Below, piece after piece: positions 25,562 to 34,395 of a stretch of DNA of 64,000 bases. The position numbers and the translations under genes are program-made. This DNA comes from Ruegeria intermedia (lineage in GTDB: Bacteria; Pseudomonadota; Alphaproteobacteria; Rhodobacterales; Rhodobacteraceae). The notes under the pieces were generated by a model. That model saw only the letters and a list, made by a program, of their open reading frames with translations, searched no databases and was not told where the DNA came from. Location of the stretch: positions 62,001 through 126,000 of the forward strand of contig NZ_FQVK01000004.1 in NCBI RefSeq assembly GCF_900129345.1. Direction: 5' to 3'. Within the stretch, counting starts at the first letter, position 1. Every line of letters begins with the position of its first letter.

Positions 25562-26194
25562 ATGAATTTCCACGAAGTCAGATTTCCCGCCAGCCTGAGT
25601 TTCGGCTCGGTCGGCGGACCCGAGCGGCGCACGGATATCGTGACGCTGGCCAACGGGTTCGAGGAGCGCAACACGCCTTGGGCGCATTCACGGCGGCGCT
25701 ATGACGCCGGATTGGGAATGCGGTCGCTGGACGATATCCAGACGTTGATCGCCTTTTTCGAGGCGCGCCAGGGGCAGATGTACGGGTTCCGCTGGAAGGA
25801 CTGGTCGGACTACAAGTCCTGCGCAGCATCCGCCGAGGTCGACAAGGGCGACCAGGTGATCGGGCAAGGCGACGGGGTCACGACCGAGTTTCAACTGGTC
25901 AAGACCTATGCCTCGGGCGGGGTCGGCTATGTGCGTCCGATCGTCAAGCCGGTGCTGGGTACGGTCAAGGTGGGGCTCGATCAGGACGAGGCCCGAGAAG
26001 GCGTCGATTTCGAGGTGGACCTCAATCTCGGTCTGATCCAATTCGCGGTCCCGCCAGCCGAGGGAGTCGAGGTGACCGCCGGGTTCGAATTCGACGTGCC
26101 GGTGCGGTTTGACACCGACAGGATCCAGGTCAGCGTGGCCAGCTTTCAGGCTGGTGACGTGCCCAATGTTCCGGTGGTGGAGGTGCGGGTCTGA
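25562..26194 (+). CDS. GTA gene g12, distal tail protein (DUF2460)
   Basis: A 210-residue DUF2460/TIGR02217 protein forming the ring at the tail end: FHEVRFPASLSFGSVGGPERRTDIV, YDAGLGMRSLDDIQTLIAFFEARQGQ and FRWKDWSDY. A GGAGCAGGAC site precedes the ATG. Its final base is shared with the start codon of g13. Confidence 0.93.
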   Translation: MNFHEVRFPASLSFGSVGGPERRTDIVTLANGFEERNTPWAHSRRRYDAGLGMRSLDDIQTLIAFFEARQGQMYGFRWKDWSDYKSCAASAEVDKGDQVIGQGDGVTTEFQLVKTYASGGVGYVRPIVKPVLGTVKVGLDQDEAREGVDFEVDLNLGLIQFAVPPAEGVEVTAGFEFDVPVRFDTDRIQVSVASFQAGDVPNVPVVEVRV

Positions 26195-27081
26195 TGAGCG
26201 GCGAAAAGCAGGCATTGCTGACCCATCTTCAGTCGGGCATGACCACGGTCTGCCGCTGTTGGGCGATCACTCGAACCGATGGCGTGTCCTTCGGGTTCAC
26301 CGACCATGACCGCGAACTGGCCTTCGACGGACTGGTGTTCAAGGCAAGCACCGGGCTGACGGCCTCGGCGATCGAACAGGCGACGGGTTTGTCGATCGAC
26401 AATTCCGAGGCCATGGGCGCCATATCCGATGCGGCCGTGCGCGACGAGGATATCGAGGCCGGCCGGTTCGACGGCGCCGAGGTGCGGGCCTGGCTGGTCA
26501 ATTGGGCGGCGCCGGATCAGCGGATGCTGCAGTTTCGCGGCTCGATCGGCGAGTTGCGGCGGGCCGGTGGCGCGTTTCATGCCGAATTGCGGGGCCTGAC
26601 CGACCGGTTGAACAGGCCCTTGGGGCGGATCTACCAAAAACCCTGTACCGCGGTTCTGGGCGACAAGGCCTGCAAGTTCGACACGAGCACGCCCGGCTAT
26701 TGGGCAGAGGTCACGATTGCCGCAGTCGGCGACGGCCCGGTCTTGCGTCTGGAAGGGGCCGAGGAGATTGACGCGGGCTGGTTCGACCGGGGCCGGCTGG
26801 ATGTGTTGAGCGGCGCATCGCAAGGGCTGTGGGCGACGATCAAGACGGATCGGCCGGTTTCGGGCGGGCGTGAGGTTATGCTGTGGTCCGGGATCGGCGG
26901 GGGCCTTTCGGCCGGTGATCGCGTCCGGCTGACGGCGGGTTGCGACAAACGCATGGATACCTGCCGGTTGAAATTCAACAATCTTCTGAAATTTCAGGGA
27001 TTTCCCGACTTGCCCGGCGAAGATTGGGTGATGGCCGTGCCCAAGCAGGGAAACCAGTACAATGGGGGGAGCCGACGGTGA
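26194..27081 (+). CDS. GTA gene g13, baseplate hub protein with probable Fe-S site
   Basis: A 295-residue DUF2163/TIGR02218 protein: N-terminal FGFTDHDRELAFDGLVF, a middle beta region, and a C-terminal domain ending GFPDLPGEDW. Two cysteine pairs, C-X8-C (PCTAVLGDKACKF) and C-X6-C (GCDKRMDTCRLKFNN), match the four ligands of the iron-sulfur cluster known in the Rhodobacter GTA hub. It shares single bases with both g12 and g14 (ATG/TGA overlaps), so the tail-tip genes are tightly coupled. Confidence 0.93.
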   Translation: MSGEKQALLTHLQSGMTTVCRCWAITRTDGVSFGFTDHDRELAFDGLVFKASTGLTASAIEQATGLSIDNSEAMGAISDAAVRDEDIEAGRFDGAEVRAWLVNWAAPDQRMLQFRGSIGELRRAGGAFHAELRGLTDRLNRPLGRIYQKPCTAVLGDKACKFDTSTPGYWAEVTIAAVGDGPVLRLEGAEEIDAGWFDRGRLDVLSGASQGLWATIKTDRPVSGGREVMLWSGIGGGLSAGDRVRLTAGCDKRMDTCRLKFNNLLKFQGFPDLPGEDWVMAVPKQGNQYNGGSRR

Positions 27082-27524
27082 TGCCAACCCGACATGACAT
27101 CGTGAACGAAGCCCGCCGCTGGTTGGGGACACCGTATGTCCACCAGGCCTCGGTCAGGGGGGCGGGCACCGACTGCCTGGGGTTGCTGCGTGGTGTGTGG
27201 CGCGCCGCAATCGGGGACGAACCCGAAGCCGTGCCGGCCTACAGTCAGGACTGGTCCGAGCCACAGGGCGAGGAGCGGATGTGGGCGGCGGCCCAACGCC
27301 ACCTGATCGAACGCCCCGACCTGAGCCTGGCCATCGGGGCTGTGCTGCTGTTCCGTATGCGCGATCGGGGCGTTGCCAAACATCTGGGCATCGTCAGCGA
27401 GACCGGCCCGGTACCGCGCTTCATCCATGCCTATTCGGGGCATGGGGTGGTTGAAAACGCTCTGAGCGATCCCTGGCGCCGCCGGGTGGTCGCCTGTTTT
27501 GATTTTCCTTTGGAGGACATCTGA
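27081..27524 (+). CDS. GTA gene g14, NlpC/P60 cell-wall peptidase
   Basis: A 147-residue papain-like peptidase that probably opens peptidoglycan of the recipient cell during DNA entry. The nucleophile is Cys32 in GAGTDCLGLLRG, the catalytic His is in VAKHLGIV, and a further His follows in FIHAYSGHG. The start ATG overlaps the g13 stop, with an in-frame GTG one codon before. It has no signal peptide, as expected for a particle component. Confidence 0.93.
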   Translation: MPTRHDIVNEARRWLGTPYVHQASVRGAGTDCLGLLRGVWRAAIGDEPEAVPAYSQDWSEPQGEERMWAAAQRHLIERPDLSLAIGAVLLFRMRDRGVAKHLGIVSETGPVPRFIHAYSGHGVVENALSDPWRRRVVACFDFPLEDI

Positions 27525-30500
27525 TGGCGACCATTCTGTTATCGGCGGCCGGGGCCGCGCTGGGCGGGTCCATCGGCGGAACGGTGGCCGGTCTGTCCAC
27601 GGCGATCGTCGGTCGTGCCGTCGGCGCCACGCTGGGCCGGGTGATCGACCAGCGGCTGATGAGCCAATCGGTGATGGGCAGCGGCAGCGAAGTGGTCGAG
27701 ACCGGGCGGCTGGACCGCTTTCGCCTGACCGAGACCGGCGAAGGTGCGCCCGTGGCCACCGTTTTCGGCCGGATGCGCGTGGGCGGGCAGGTCATCTGGG
27801 CTTCGGATTTCCTGGAAACGCGCTCGACCACGACGCAGTCTGCGGGAGGCGGCAAGGGGACGCCCAAATCCGCCGAAGTGACCACGCACAGCTACAGCTA
27901 CTCGGTGTCGCTGGCGATTGCGGTCGGTGCGGGCGAAATCGCCGACGTTTCGCGCATTTGGGCCGATGGCGAGGAGATCGAACGCACCAGCGTGAACATG
28001 CGGATCTATCGGGGTACGGACACGCAGCTGCCCGACCCGTTGATCGAATCGATCGAAGGCACCGGCAATGTGCCGGCCTATCGCGGCACGGCCTATGTGG
28101 TGATCGAGGACCTGCAACTCGGCAGGTTCGGCAACCGCGTGCCGCAGTTTTCGTTCGAGGTGATCCGCCCCGATCAGGAGGATATGCCGAACCACGAGAG
28201 CGAGCTGCAACGGATCGTGAAGGGCGTGGCCCTGATTCCGGGCACGGGCGAATACACCCTTGCCAGCCGCCAGGTGAACTATGGCAAAGGGCAGGGGCGG
28301 ACTTGGGCCGCGAATGTCAACGCGCCGTCCGGCCAGCCGGATCTTGTCGACTCGCTGCGGGCGCTGAGCCGGGAGTTGCCCGCCTGCGAGGCGACCTCGT
28401 TGGTCGTGTCGTGGTTCGGGGATGATCTGCGGTGCGGCCAGTGCAGCATTCGGCCCAAGGTTCTGCGACGGGATGTCGATGGCGTGAACATGCCGTGGAA
28501 CGTGGCTGGGGTAAAACGCAGCGCGGCCGCGGTGATCGAGGAGATTGACGGCCGGCCGGTCTATGGCGGGACCCCGGCGGACGAGTCGGTCATCGAAGCC
28601 ATCACGCACCTGAAGGCCACGGGTAAACGGGTCATGTTCTATCCGTTCGTCCTGATGGATCAACTGCCGGGGAACGGCCTGCCGGATCCGTGGTCCGATG
28701 CGGGCGATCAGCCGCATCTGCCTTGGCGCGGGCGGATCACGCTGGACGTTGCGCCGGGGCGGGACGGGTCTGTGGACGGAACAGCCCAGGCCGACGCGCA
28801 GGTGGCCAGCTTCTTTGGCGCGGCCAGGGCGTCGGATTTCGCGATCGGCGCAGGCACCGTCACCTATTCGGGGCCGCAGGAATGGGGGCTTGCGCGCTTC
28901 ATCCTGCACTATGCCGCCCTGTGCAAGGCGGCCGGGGGGGTCGACTCGTTCTGCATCGGGTCCGAGATGCGGGGCCTGACCCAGATCCGCGGCGCCTCGG
29001 GATTTCCGGCCGTGGACCGCCTGCGGACCCTGGCGGCCGAAGTGCGCCAGATCCTGGGGCCGGAGACCCGGATCGGCTATGCCGCCGACTGGTCCGAGTA
29101 TTTCGGCTATCAGCCGAACGACGGCAGCGGAGACCGGTATTTCCACCTGGATCCCCTGTGGGCCGACGACAACATCGACTTCGTCGGGATCGACAACTAC
29201 ATGCCGATCTCGGACTGGCGCGACGGCGACGGCCATCTTGACGCCAAATCCGGCGCGCGGTCGATCTATGACCTTGGGTATCTGCGCGCCAATATCGAAG
29301 GCGGCGAGGGCTATGACTGGTACTATGCCTCGCCGGAAGAGCGCGACGCCCAGATCCGGACCCCGATCGAGGATGCCGAACATGCCGAGCCATGGGTCTG
29401 GCGGTACAAGGACATCCGCAATTGGTGGTCGAACCCGCATCACGAACGCATCGGCGGGGTACGGCAGCCCGCGCCCACCGCATGGGTGCCCGGGTCGAAG
29501 CCCATCTGGTTCACCGAACTGGGCTGCGCGGCCATCGACAAGGGAACCAACCAGCCCAACAAGTTCGTCGATCCGAAATCCTCGGAATCGGACCTGCCCA
29601 GATACTCGAACGGGCTGCGCGATGACTTCATCCAGGTTCAGTACCTCAAGGCCACCCTGGGCTATTGGGCGGACCCGCAGGTGAATCCGGTTTCCGAGAT
29701 CTATGGCGGGCCGATGGTGGATGTGTCGAATGCCTTTGTCTGGGCCTGGGATGCGCGGCCCTATCCGACCTTTCCGAATCTGCGCTCGCAATGGAGCGAT
29801 GGGGCCAACTATGCGCGCGGTCACTGGCTGAACGGGCGGTCCGGTTCGCGCACTCTGGCCTCGGTCGTGACCGAAATCTGCCATGGCGCAGGGGTGACCG
29901 ATATCGATGTGTCGGGCCTGTACGGCGTCGTGCGGGGCTATGCGGTCGAAGACGTGTCGGACGCGCGCTCGGCCTTGCAACCGCTCATGCTGCGCTATGG
30001 GTTCGACGCGGTCGAGCGCGACGGGATGCTGGTGTTCCGTATGCGCGAGGGTCGACATCCACACGACCTTGAACTGGACCAGATCGCGGAAAGCCCCGAG
30101 ATCGAAGGGCGCGTGCAGTACCAGCGCGAGGCCGAAGCGGAAATGGCGGGCCGCGTGCGTCTGCGGTTCGTGCAGTCCGATTCCGACCACGACCTGGTGT
30201 CGGAAGAGGCGGTGATGCCCGATGACCGGACCCACTCGGTGGCCGTGAATGAAATGCCCTTGTCGATGACCCGGGCCGAAGGACGGCAGACCGTCGAACG
30301 CTGGCTGTCCGAGGCACGCGTGTCGCGCGACACGGTTCGGTTTGCGCTGCCGCCATCCCTGATGCACCTGGGTGCCGGGGACGTGGTGCGTCTGCCTTCG
30401 GCGAATGCGGCGTCCAAGGCCCTGTATCGCATCGACCGGGTCGAGCAGGCCGACCTGCAGCTGGTGGATGCGGTCCGGATCGAGCCGGCGGTCTATGACC

Positions 30501-31480
30501 GGTCGGACATGGAAGATGACGGCGGCAGCGCCAAGGCCTATGCCGCGCCGGTGCCGGTTCTGTCCTATTTCCTGGATCTGCCGCTGATCACCGGTGCGGA
30601 AAATCCGCACGCTCCGTATGTTGCGGCGACGGCCGACCCCTGGCCGGGCAGCGTGGCCGTCTATGCCTCGGACCGGGACGAGGGGTACGAATTGCGCGAC
30701 GTTCTGCCGGGGCAGGCCGTGATCGGATTTGCCGAAACCCAACTGCCCAGGGCTGCGGCCGGGGTCTGGGACGAAGGCGCCCCGTTGCGGGTCAGGCTCA
30801 TTGACGGGGTGCTGCAGTCGCAATCGCGAGCTGCCTTGCTGAACGGGGCGAACCTGGCGGCCATCGGCGATGGCTCCGCCGGCAATTGGGAGCTGTTCCA
30901 GTTCGCGGACGCGCAGTTGCGGGAACCCGGGGTCTACGACCTGTCCGGGCGGTTGCGGGGCCAGTTGGGCACCGATGGCCTGATGCCCGACTACTGGCCG
31001 GTGGGTTCGGTCTTCGTCCTGCTGGACGAGCGCATCCACCAAGCCAGCCTCGCGCGCAGCGAGCGCCGGGTCGAGCGGCATTTCCGGATCGGGCCGGCAA
31101 CGCGAGGTTACGACGACGTGTCTTATACGCACAGGGTCGAAACCTTCGACGGCAACGGGCTGCGCCCCTATGCGCCGGTGCATCTGCGCGCACAGCAATC
31201 GGCAGGCGACGACCATCTGACCTGGGTGCGCCGGACCCGGATCGACGGAGACGACTGGAGCTTTCTCGAGGTGCCCCTGGGCGAGGAATCCGAGGCCTAT
31301 CTGATCCGCATCAGCGCCGGTGGCGCGATGCGGCGCGAAGAGGTGGTCTCTGCTCCGAGCTGGACCTATACGGCCGCGATGAAATCCGCCGATGGCGTCA
31401 CCGGCACCTATGATGTCGAGGTCGCACAGCTTTCGGCCAGCTATGGCCCCGGCCTGGCGGCGCGGCTGACCGTGGGTTAG
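27524..31480 (+). CDS. GTA gene g15, tail-tip host-interaction protein (TIM-barrel-like)
   Basis: The largest GTA protein, 1318 residues, forming the tail tip and probably contacting the recipient. The N-terminus is small-residue-rich and hydrophobic (about 1-45, Ala/Gly-rich, TILLSAAGAALGG). Then come phage hub-like beta domains (about 50-300), a glycoside-hydrolase-like TIM barrel (about 420-760, with FCIGSEMRGLTQIRG, IGYAADWSEYFGYQ and WFTELGCAAIDKGTNQ), and C-terminal fibronectin-like beta domains. The barrel may bind or cut a surface polysaccharide; activity is not demonstrable from sequence. It starts within the g14 stop codon. Confidence 0.94.
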   Translation: MATILLSAAGAALGGSIGGTVAGLSTAIVGRAVGATLGRVIDQRLMSQSVMGSGSEVVETGRLDRFRLTETGEGAPVATVFGRMRVGGQVIWASDFLETRSTTTQSAGGGKGTPKSAEVTTHSYSYSVSLAIAVGAGEIADVSRIWADGEEIERTSVNMRIYRGTDTQLPDPLIESIEGTGNVPAYRGTAYVVIEDLQLGRFGNRVPQFSFEVIRPDQEDMPNHESELQRIVKGVALIPGTGEYTLASRQVNYGKGQGRTWAANVNAPSGQPDLVDSLRALSRELPACEATSLVVSWFGDDLRCGQCSIRPKVLRRDVDGVNMPWNVAGVKRSAAAVIEEIDGRPVYGGTPADESVIEAITHLKATGKRVMFYPFVLMDQLPGNGLPDPWSDAGDQPHLPWRGRITLDVAPGRDGSVDGTAQADAQVASFFGAARASDFAIGAGTVTYSGPQEWGLARFILHYAALCKAAGGVDSFCIGSEMRGLTQIRGASGFPAVDRLRTLAAEVRQILGPETRIGYAADWSEYFGYQPNDGSGDRYFHLDPLWADDNIDFVGIDNYMPISDWRDGDGHLDAKSGARSIYDLGYLRANIEGGEGYDWYYASPEERDAQIRTPIEDAEHAEPWVWRYKDIRNWWSNPHHERIGGVRQPAPTAWVPGSKPIWFTELGCAAIDKGTNQPNKFVDPKSSESDLPRYSNGLRDDFIQVQYLKATLGYWADPQVNPVSEIYGGPMVDVSNAFVWAWDARPYPTFPNLRSQWSDGANYARGHWLNGRSGSRTLASVVTEICHGAGVTDIDVSGLYGVVRGYAVEDVSDARSALQPLMLRYGFDAVERDGMLVFRMREGRHPHDLELDQIAESPEIEGRVQYQREAEAEMAGRVRLRFVQSDSDHDLVSEEAVMPDDRTHSVAVNEMPLSMTRAEGRQTVERWLSEARVSRDTVRFALPPSLMHLGAGDVVRLPSANAASKALYRIDRVEQADLQLVDAVRIEPAVYDRSDMEDDGGSAKAYAAPVPVLSYFLDLPLITGAENPHAPYVAATADPWPGSVAVYASDRDEGYELRDVLPGQAVIGFAETQLPRAAAGVWDEGAPLRVRLIDGVLQSQSRAALLNGANLAAIGDGSAGNWELFQFADAQLREPGVYDLSGRLRGQLGTDGLMPDYWPVGSVFVLLDERIHQASLARSERRVERHFRIGPATRGYDDVSYTHRVETFDGNGLRPYAPVHLRAQQSAGDDHLTWVRRTRIDGDDWSFLEVPLGEESEAYLIRISAGGAMRREEVVSAPSWTYTAAMKSADGVTGTYDVEVAQLSASYGPGLAARLTVG

Positions 31481-31487
31481 GCCGGTC

Positions 31488-31784
31488 ATGCGCCCCGTTC
31501 TGCACGGAGACGTCAGCGCGGCGGCGCGGGTCCTGTTGACCGCGCCGCCACCACAAAGGGACCGCCTGTGTGCCCGCATGATCGCCGAGGCCGAGCTGGC
31601 CGATCGGCATGTCGCGGCCACCGGGCGGCTGCATCCGCAGTTCGGCAACGGGTCGTTGATGGCGGCGGCGCGTGGCCGACCCCTGGCGGATGAACCGGGT
31701 TTCGACGACACGGATTACTGCCAGTGCTTCGAGACGGTTCTGCGCCATCTGGTCCGGTTTCAGATCAGCCGGACGCGCAGCTGA
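31488..31784 (+). CDS. Small protein of unknown function after GTA g15
   Basis: A 98-residue protein beginning 7 nt after the g15 stop, so almost certainly cotranscribed with the GTA genes. It has an Arg/Ala-rich helical N-terminal half (VLLTAPPPQRDRLCARMIAEAELAD) and a conserved-looking YCQCFETVLRHLV at the end. Roseobacter genomes often carry a short gene here, to my memory, but no function is established. Its last 20 nt overlap the 3' end of the convergent dksA-like gene. Confidence 0.68.
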   Translation: MRPVLHGDVSAAARVLLTAPPPQRDRLCARMIAEAELADRHVAATGRLHPQFGNGSLMAAARGRPLADEPGFDDTDYCQCFETVLRHLVRFQISRTRS

Positions 31785-32103
31785 CGCATTTCCCGGCGGC
31801 TGGATCCAGTTCCATCCGCCCACGCGCGATGGCCTCGCCGCAGTCTTCGCAATACCCGAACTCACCCTCGGAAATCCGCGCCAACGCGGCATTCAGCCGG
31901 CGGGCTTCAAGATCGCGCCGAGTCTGTTGGGCCTTGGCCATGGCCTGGTTCTGCAGCGCGTCCATCCGGCTGAGTCGCCCAACCGTCTGCTGGTCAAGCT
32001 CGACGACCGACTGGGCCTGTTTCCCGGCTTCGGAATTCTGTTCCAGTTCGGCCAACCGGGCGCGGATCCGTGTTTCGAATTCCTTCAGTTCCGCCTGGTT
32101 CAT
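31765..32103 (-). CDS. DksA/TraR-family zinc-finger protein
   Basis: A 112-residue protein with an N-terminal coiled-coil region (about 1-75, LAELEQNSEAGKQAQSVVELD) and a C4 zinc finger, CEDC near residue 85 and CVSC near 107. Family members enter the RNA polymerase secondary channel and tune transcription with ppGpp. It is shorter than E. coli DksA (151 residues) and is of the short alphaproteobacterial type. It is convergent with the small GTA-linked gene, overlapping by 20 nt, and divergent from cysE with 86 nt between. Confidence 0.88.
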   Translation of the reverse strand: MNQAELKEFETRIRARLAELEQNSEAGKQAQSVVELDQQTVGRLSRMDALQNQAMAKAQQTRRDLEARRLNAALARISEGEFGYCEDCGEAIARGRMELDPAAGKCVSCASG

Positions 32104-32189
32104 TTTTTGTTGTGCCGTAGATCAAGGGTTTGCGTTTGGCCTTTATGGGCCTAGATGGCTATTCTAGGCGCAGAAAAGGAACAAAAGCC

Positions 32190-32999
32190 ATGTTTGAAAC
32201 GCGCACCCAAGTCACTCCGGTCGATCCCGTCTGGGACCGGATCACATCCGAGGCACAAGCCGCCGTCGAGAAAGAGCCCTTGATGGGTGGGCTCGTGCAT
32301 GCCTGCATCCTGCACCACAAATCGCTGGAACGTGCCCTGTCGTACCGGATCTCGGCCAAGCTGTGCTCGAACGAGATGTCGATGATGGTGCTGCGGGAAA
32401 TCGTGGAGGAGGCCTACGCCGACGACAAAAGCCTGCTGACCGCCGCCCGGGCTGACCTGATGGCCGTGTACGAGCGTGACCCGGCCTGCCATCGTCTGCT
32501 GCAGCCGATCCTGTATTTCAAGGGCTACCAGGCCATGCAGGCCTATCGCGTGGCGCATTGGTTGTGGCGCAAGGGCCGCCACGATCTGGCCTATTTCCTG
32601 CAGATGCGCTGTTCCGAGATTTTTGGAATCGACATCCACCCTGCCGCGAAGATCGGCAAGGGCATCATGATCGACCATGCGCATTCCATCGTGATCGGTG
32701 AAACCGCGGTCGTGGGCGACAACGTCTCGATGCTGCATTCGGTGACCCTTGGCGGGACCGGCAAGGAGGAAGAGGACCGCCATCCCAAGATCGAGGATGG
32801 CGTTCTGATCGGCGCCGGCGCCAAGGTTCTGGGCAATATCCGGGTGGGTCATTGCAGCCGTATCGCTGCCGGTTCTGTGGTGCTGCAGGATGTGCCCCCC
32901 TGCAAGACCGTGGCCGGCATCCCCGCCAAGATCGTGGGCGAGGCCGGATGCGACCAGCCCTCGATCTCGATGGATCACATGCTGGGCAAGGATCGGTAA
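32190..32999 (+). CDS. cysE: Serine O-acetyltransferase
   Basis: It makes O-acetylserine, the first committed step of cysteine synthesis. The 269-residue protein has the N-terminal helical domain (to about 145) and a left-handed beta-helix of hexapeptide repeats with the catalytic Asp/His region GIDIHPAAKIGKGIMIDHAH and HSVTLGGTGKE. The C-terminal tail after AGIPAKIVG may bind cysteine synthase. The ATG at 32190, with AAAGGAA upstream, gives MFETRTQVTPVDPVWDRI; the longer frame is not conserved. It ends at a bidirectional terminator. Confidence 0.95.
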   Translation: MFETRTQVTPVDPVWDRITSEAQAAVEKEPLMGGLVHACILHHKSLERALSYRISAKLCSNEMSMMVLREIVEEAYADDKSLLTAARADLMAVYERDPACHRLLQPILYFKGYQAMQAYRVAHWLWRKGRHDLAYFLQMRCSEIFGIDIHPAAKIGKGIMIDHAHSIVIGETAVVGDNVSMLHSVTLGGTGKEEEDRHPKIEDGVLIGAGAKVLGNIRVGHCSRIAAGSVVLQDVPPCKTVAGIPAKIVGEAGCDQPSISMDHMLGKDR

Positions 33000-33016
33000 G
33001 CCTGTTCTCAGGTACG

Positions 33017-33050
33017 AAAAAAGCCGCCTCGGGGTCCGAGGCGGCTTTTT
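33017..33050. terminator. Bidirectional terminator between cysE and the pdh operon
   Basis: A 15-bp stem (AAAAAGCCGCCTCGG and its complement, 3-nt loop) with A and T runs on the two sides, serving cysE on + and pdhC on -. Confidence 0.92.
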
Positions 33051-33067
33051 GATTCTTGCGGCGTGGA

Positions 33068-34381
33068 TCAGGCCAGCATGACCACCGGGTTTTCCAGGTT
33101 GTCCACGATGGCCTGCAGGAGCTGTGCTCCCAGCGCGCCGTCGATCACCCGGTGATCGACCGACATGGTAACCGACATCACGGTCGCCACGGTCAGTTCC
33201 CCGTCTTCGCCCACGACCGGCTTCTTTGCGCCGGTGCCGACGGCCAGGATGCCCGCGTGCGGCGGGTTCACGATGGCGTCGAAATTGTCGATGCCATACA
33301 TGCCGAGGTTCGAGATCGCGAAGGTGCCGCCCTGGTATTCATGCGGAGCCAGCTTGCGCTCGCGGGCGCGGGCGGCGAGGTCTTTCATCTCGGTCGAGAG
33401 CGCGGACAGCGACTTGCTGTCGGCATCCTGCAGGACCGGGGTGAACAGCCCGCCTTCGATCGCTACCGCCACGGCCACGTCCGAAGGTTTCAACTGCAGC
33501 ACCCGGTCGCCCGCCCAGACGGCGTTGCATTCGGGCACCTGCTGCAGCGCGTTGGCGACGGCCTTGATGATGAAGTCGTTGACGCTCAGCTTCACGCCGC
33601 GGGACTCCAGCTGCTTGTTCAACTGGCTGCGGAATTTCAGCAGCGCGTCCAGCTTGATGTCGCGGCGCAGGTAGAAATGCGGGATGGTCTGCTTGGCCTC
33701 GGCCAGACGGGCGGCGATGGTCTTGCGCATGCCGTCCAGCTTGACCTCCTCGTATTCGCGGCCTTCGTACATGCGGGCCACCATGTCGGCCGAGGGGCCG
33801 GCGGGAGCCGCCGCGGGTGCAGGCGCTGCGCTGGGTGCGGCTGCCGGGGCCGGAGCGGCGGCCGGAGCGGTTGCGCCTTCGACATCCGCCTTGACGATGC
33901 GGCCATGCGGGCCCGAGCCCTTGATCTGCGCCAGGTCCAGCCCTTTTTGCGCGGCGATACGGCGGGCCAGGGGCGAGGCGAAGATACGACCGCCATCGGC
34001 TTTGACCGGGGCCGCCGGTGCCGGGGCAGGGGCGGGCGCCTCGGATGCCGCGGGGGCGGCAGCCTCGTTGCCCGCGTCGGCTGCGGGTGCAGCCTCCGCC
34101 GCCTCGGTCGGCGCGGCTGCGATGTCGTCGGCGCTTTCGCCTTCTTCCAGCAGCACGGCGATGGGGGTGTTGACCTTGACCCCTTCGGTGCCCTCGGGGA
34201 TCAGGATCTTGCCGACGACGCCTTCGTCAACGGCTTCGAATTCCATCGTGGCCTTGTCGGTCTCGATCTCGGCCAGCAGGTCGCCCGAGGAGACGGTGTC
34301 GCCTTCCTTGACCAGCCATTTGGCGAGCGTGCCTTCCTCCATGGTCGGCGAAAGGGCGGGCATCAGGATTTCGGTGGGCAT
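33068..34381 (-). CDS. pdhC: Pyruvate dehydrogenase E2, dihydrolipoyl acetyltransferase
   Basis: The core of the pyruvate dehydrogenase complex: it takes acetyl from E1 and hands it to CoA. The 437-residue protein has a lipoyl domain (1-78, lipoylated Lys in ETDKATMEF), an Ala/Pro linker, the peripheral-subunit-binding domain (about 128-165, [14 protein letters not shown]), a second linker and the catalytic domain with the active-site SVDHRVIDG near the C-terminus. Third gene of pdhA-pdhB-pdhC, 14 nt after pdhB. Its lipoyl domain is nearly identical to that of PdhB. A terminator follows. Confidence 0.97.
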   Translation of the reverse strand: MPTEILMPALSPTMEEGTLAKWLVKEGDTVSSGDLLAEIETDKATMEFEAVDEGVVGKILIPEGTEGVKVNTPIAVLLEEGESADDIAAAPTEAAEAAPAADAGNEAAAPAASEAPAPAPAPAAPVKADGGRIFASPLARRIAAQKGLDLAQIKGSGPHGRIVKADVEGATAPAAAPAPAAAPSAAPAPAAAPAGPSADMVARMYEGREYEEVKLDGMRKTIAARLAEAKQTIPHFYLRRDIKLDALLKFRSQLNKQLESRGVKLSVNDFIIKAVANALQQVPECNAVWAGDRVLQLKPSDVAVAVAIEGGLFTPVLQDADSKSLSALSTEMKDLAARARERKLAPHEYQGGTFAISNLGMYGIDNFDAIVNPPHAGILAVGTGAKKPVVGEDGELTVATVMSVTMSVDHRVIDGALGAQLLQAIVDNLENPVVMLA

Positions 34382-34395
34382 CTGTCAGTCGCTCC

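Noticed and set aside
16581..31480. Interpretation of the phage-like cluster as a prophage
   Set aside because: No integrase, attachment sites, repressor, replication or lysis genes border it, and gene order and small proteins match Rhodobacter gene transfer agents.
27539..31711. A 1390-codon open frame antisense to GTA g15
   Set aside because: High GC and third-position bias of g15 remove stops on the other strand. The translation is Arg/His/Pro-rich without any recognisable domain, and g15 itself has clear homology.
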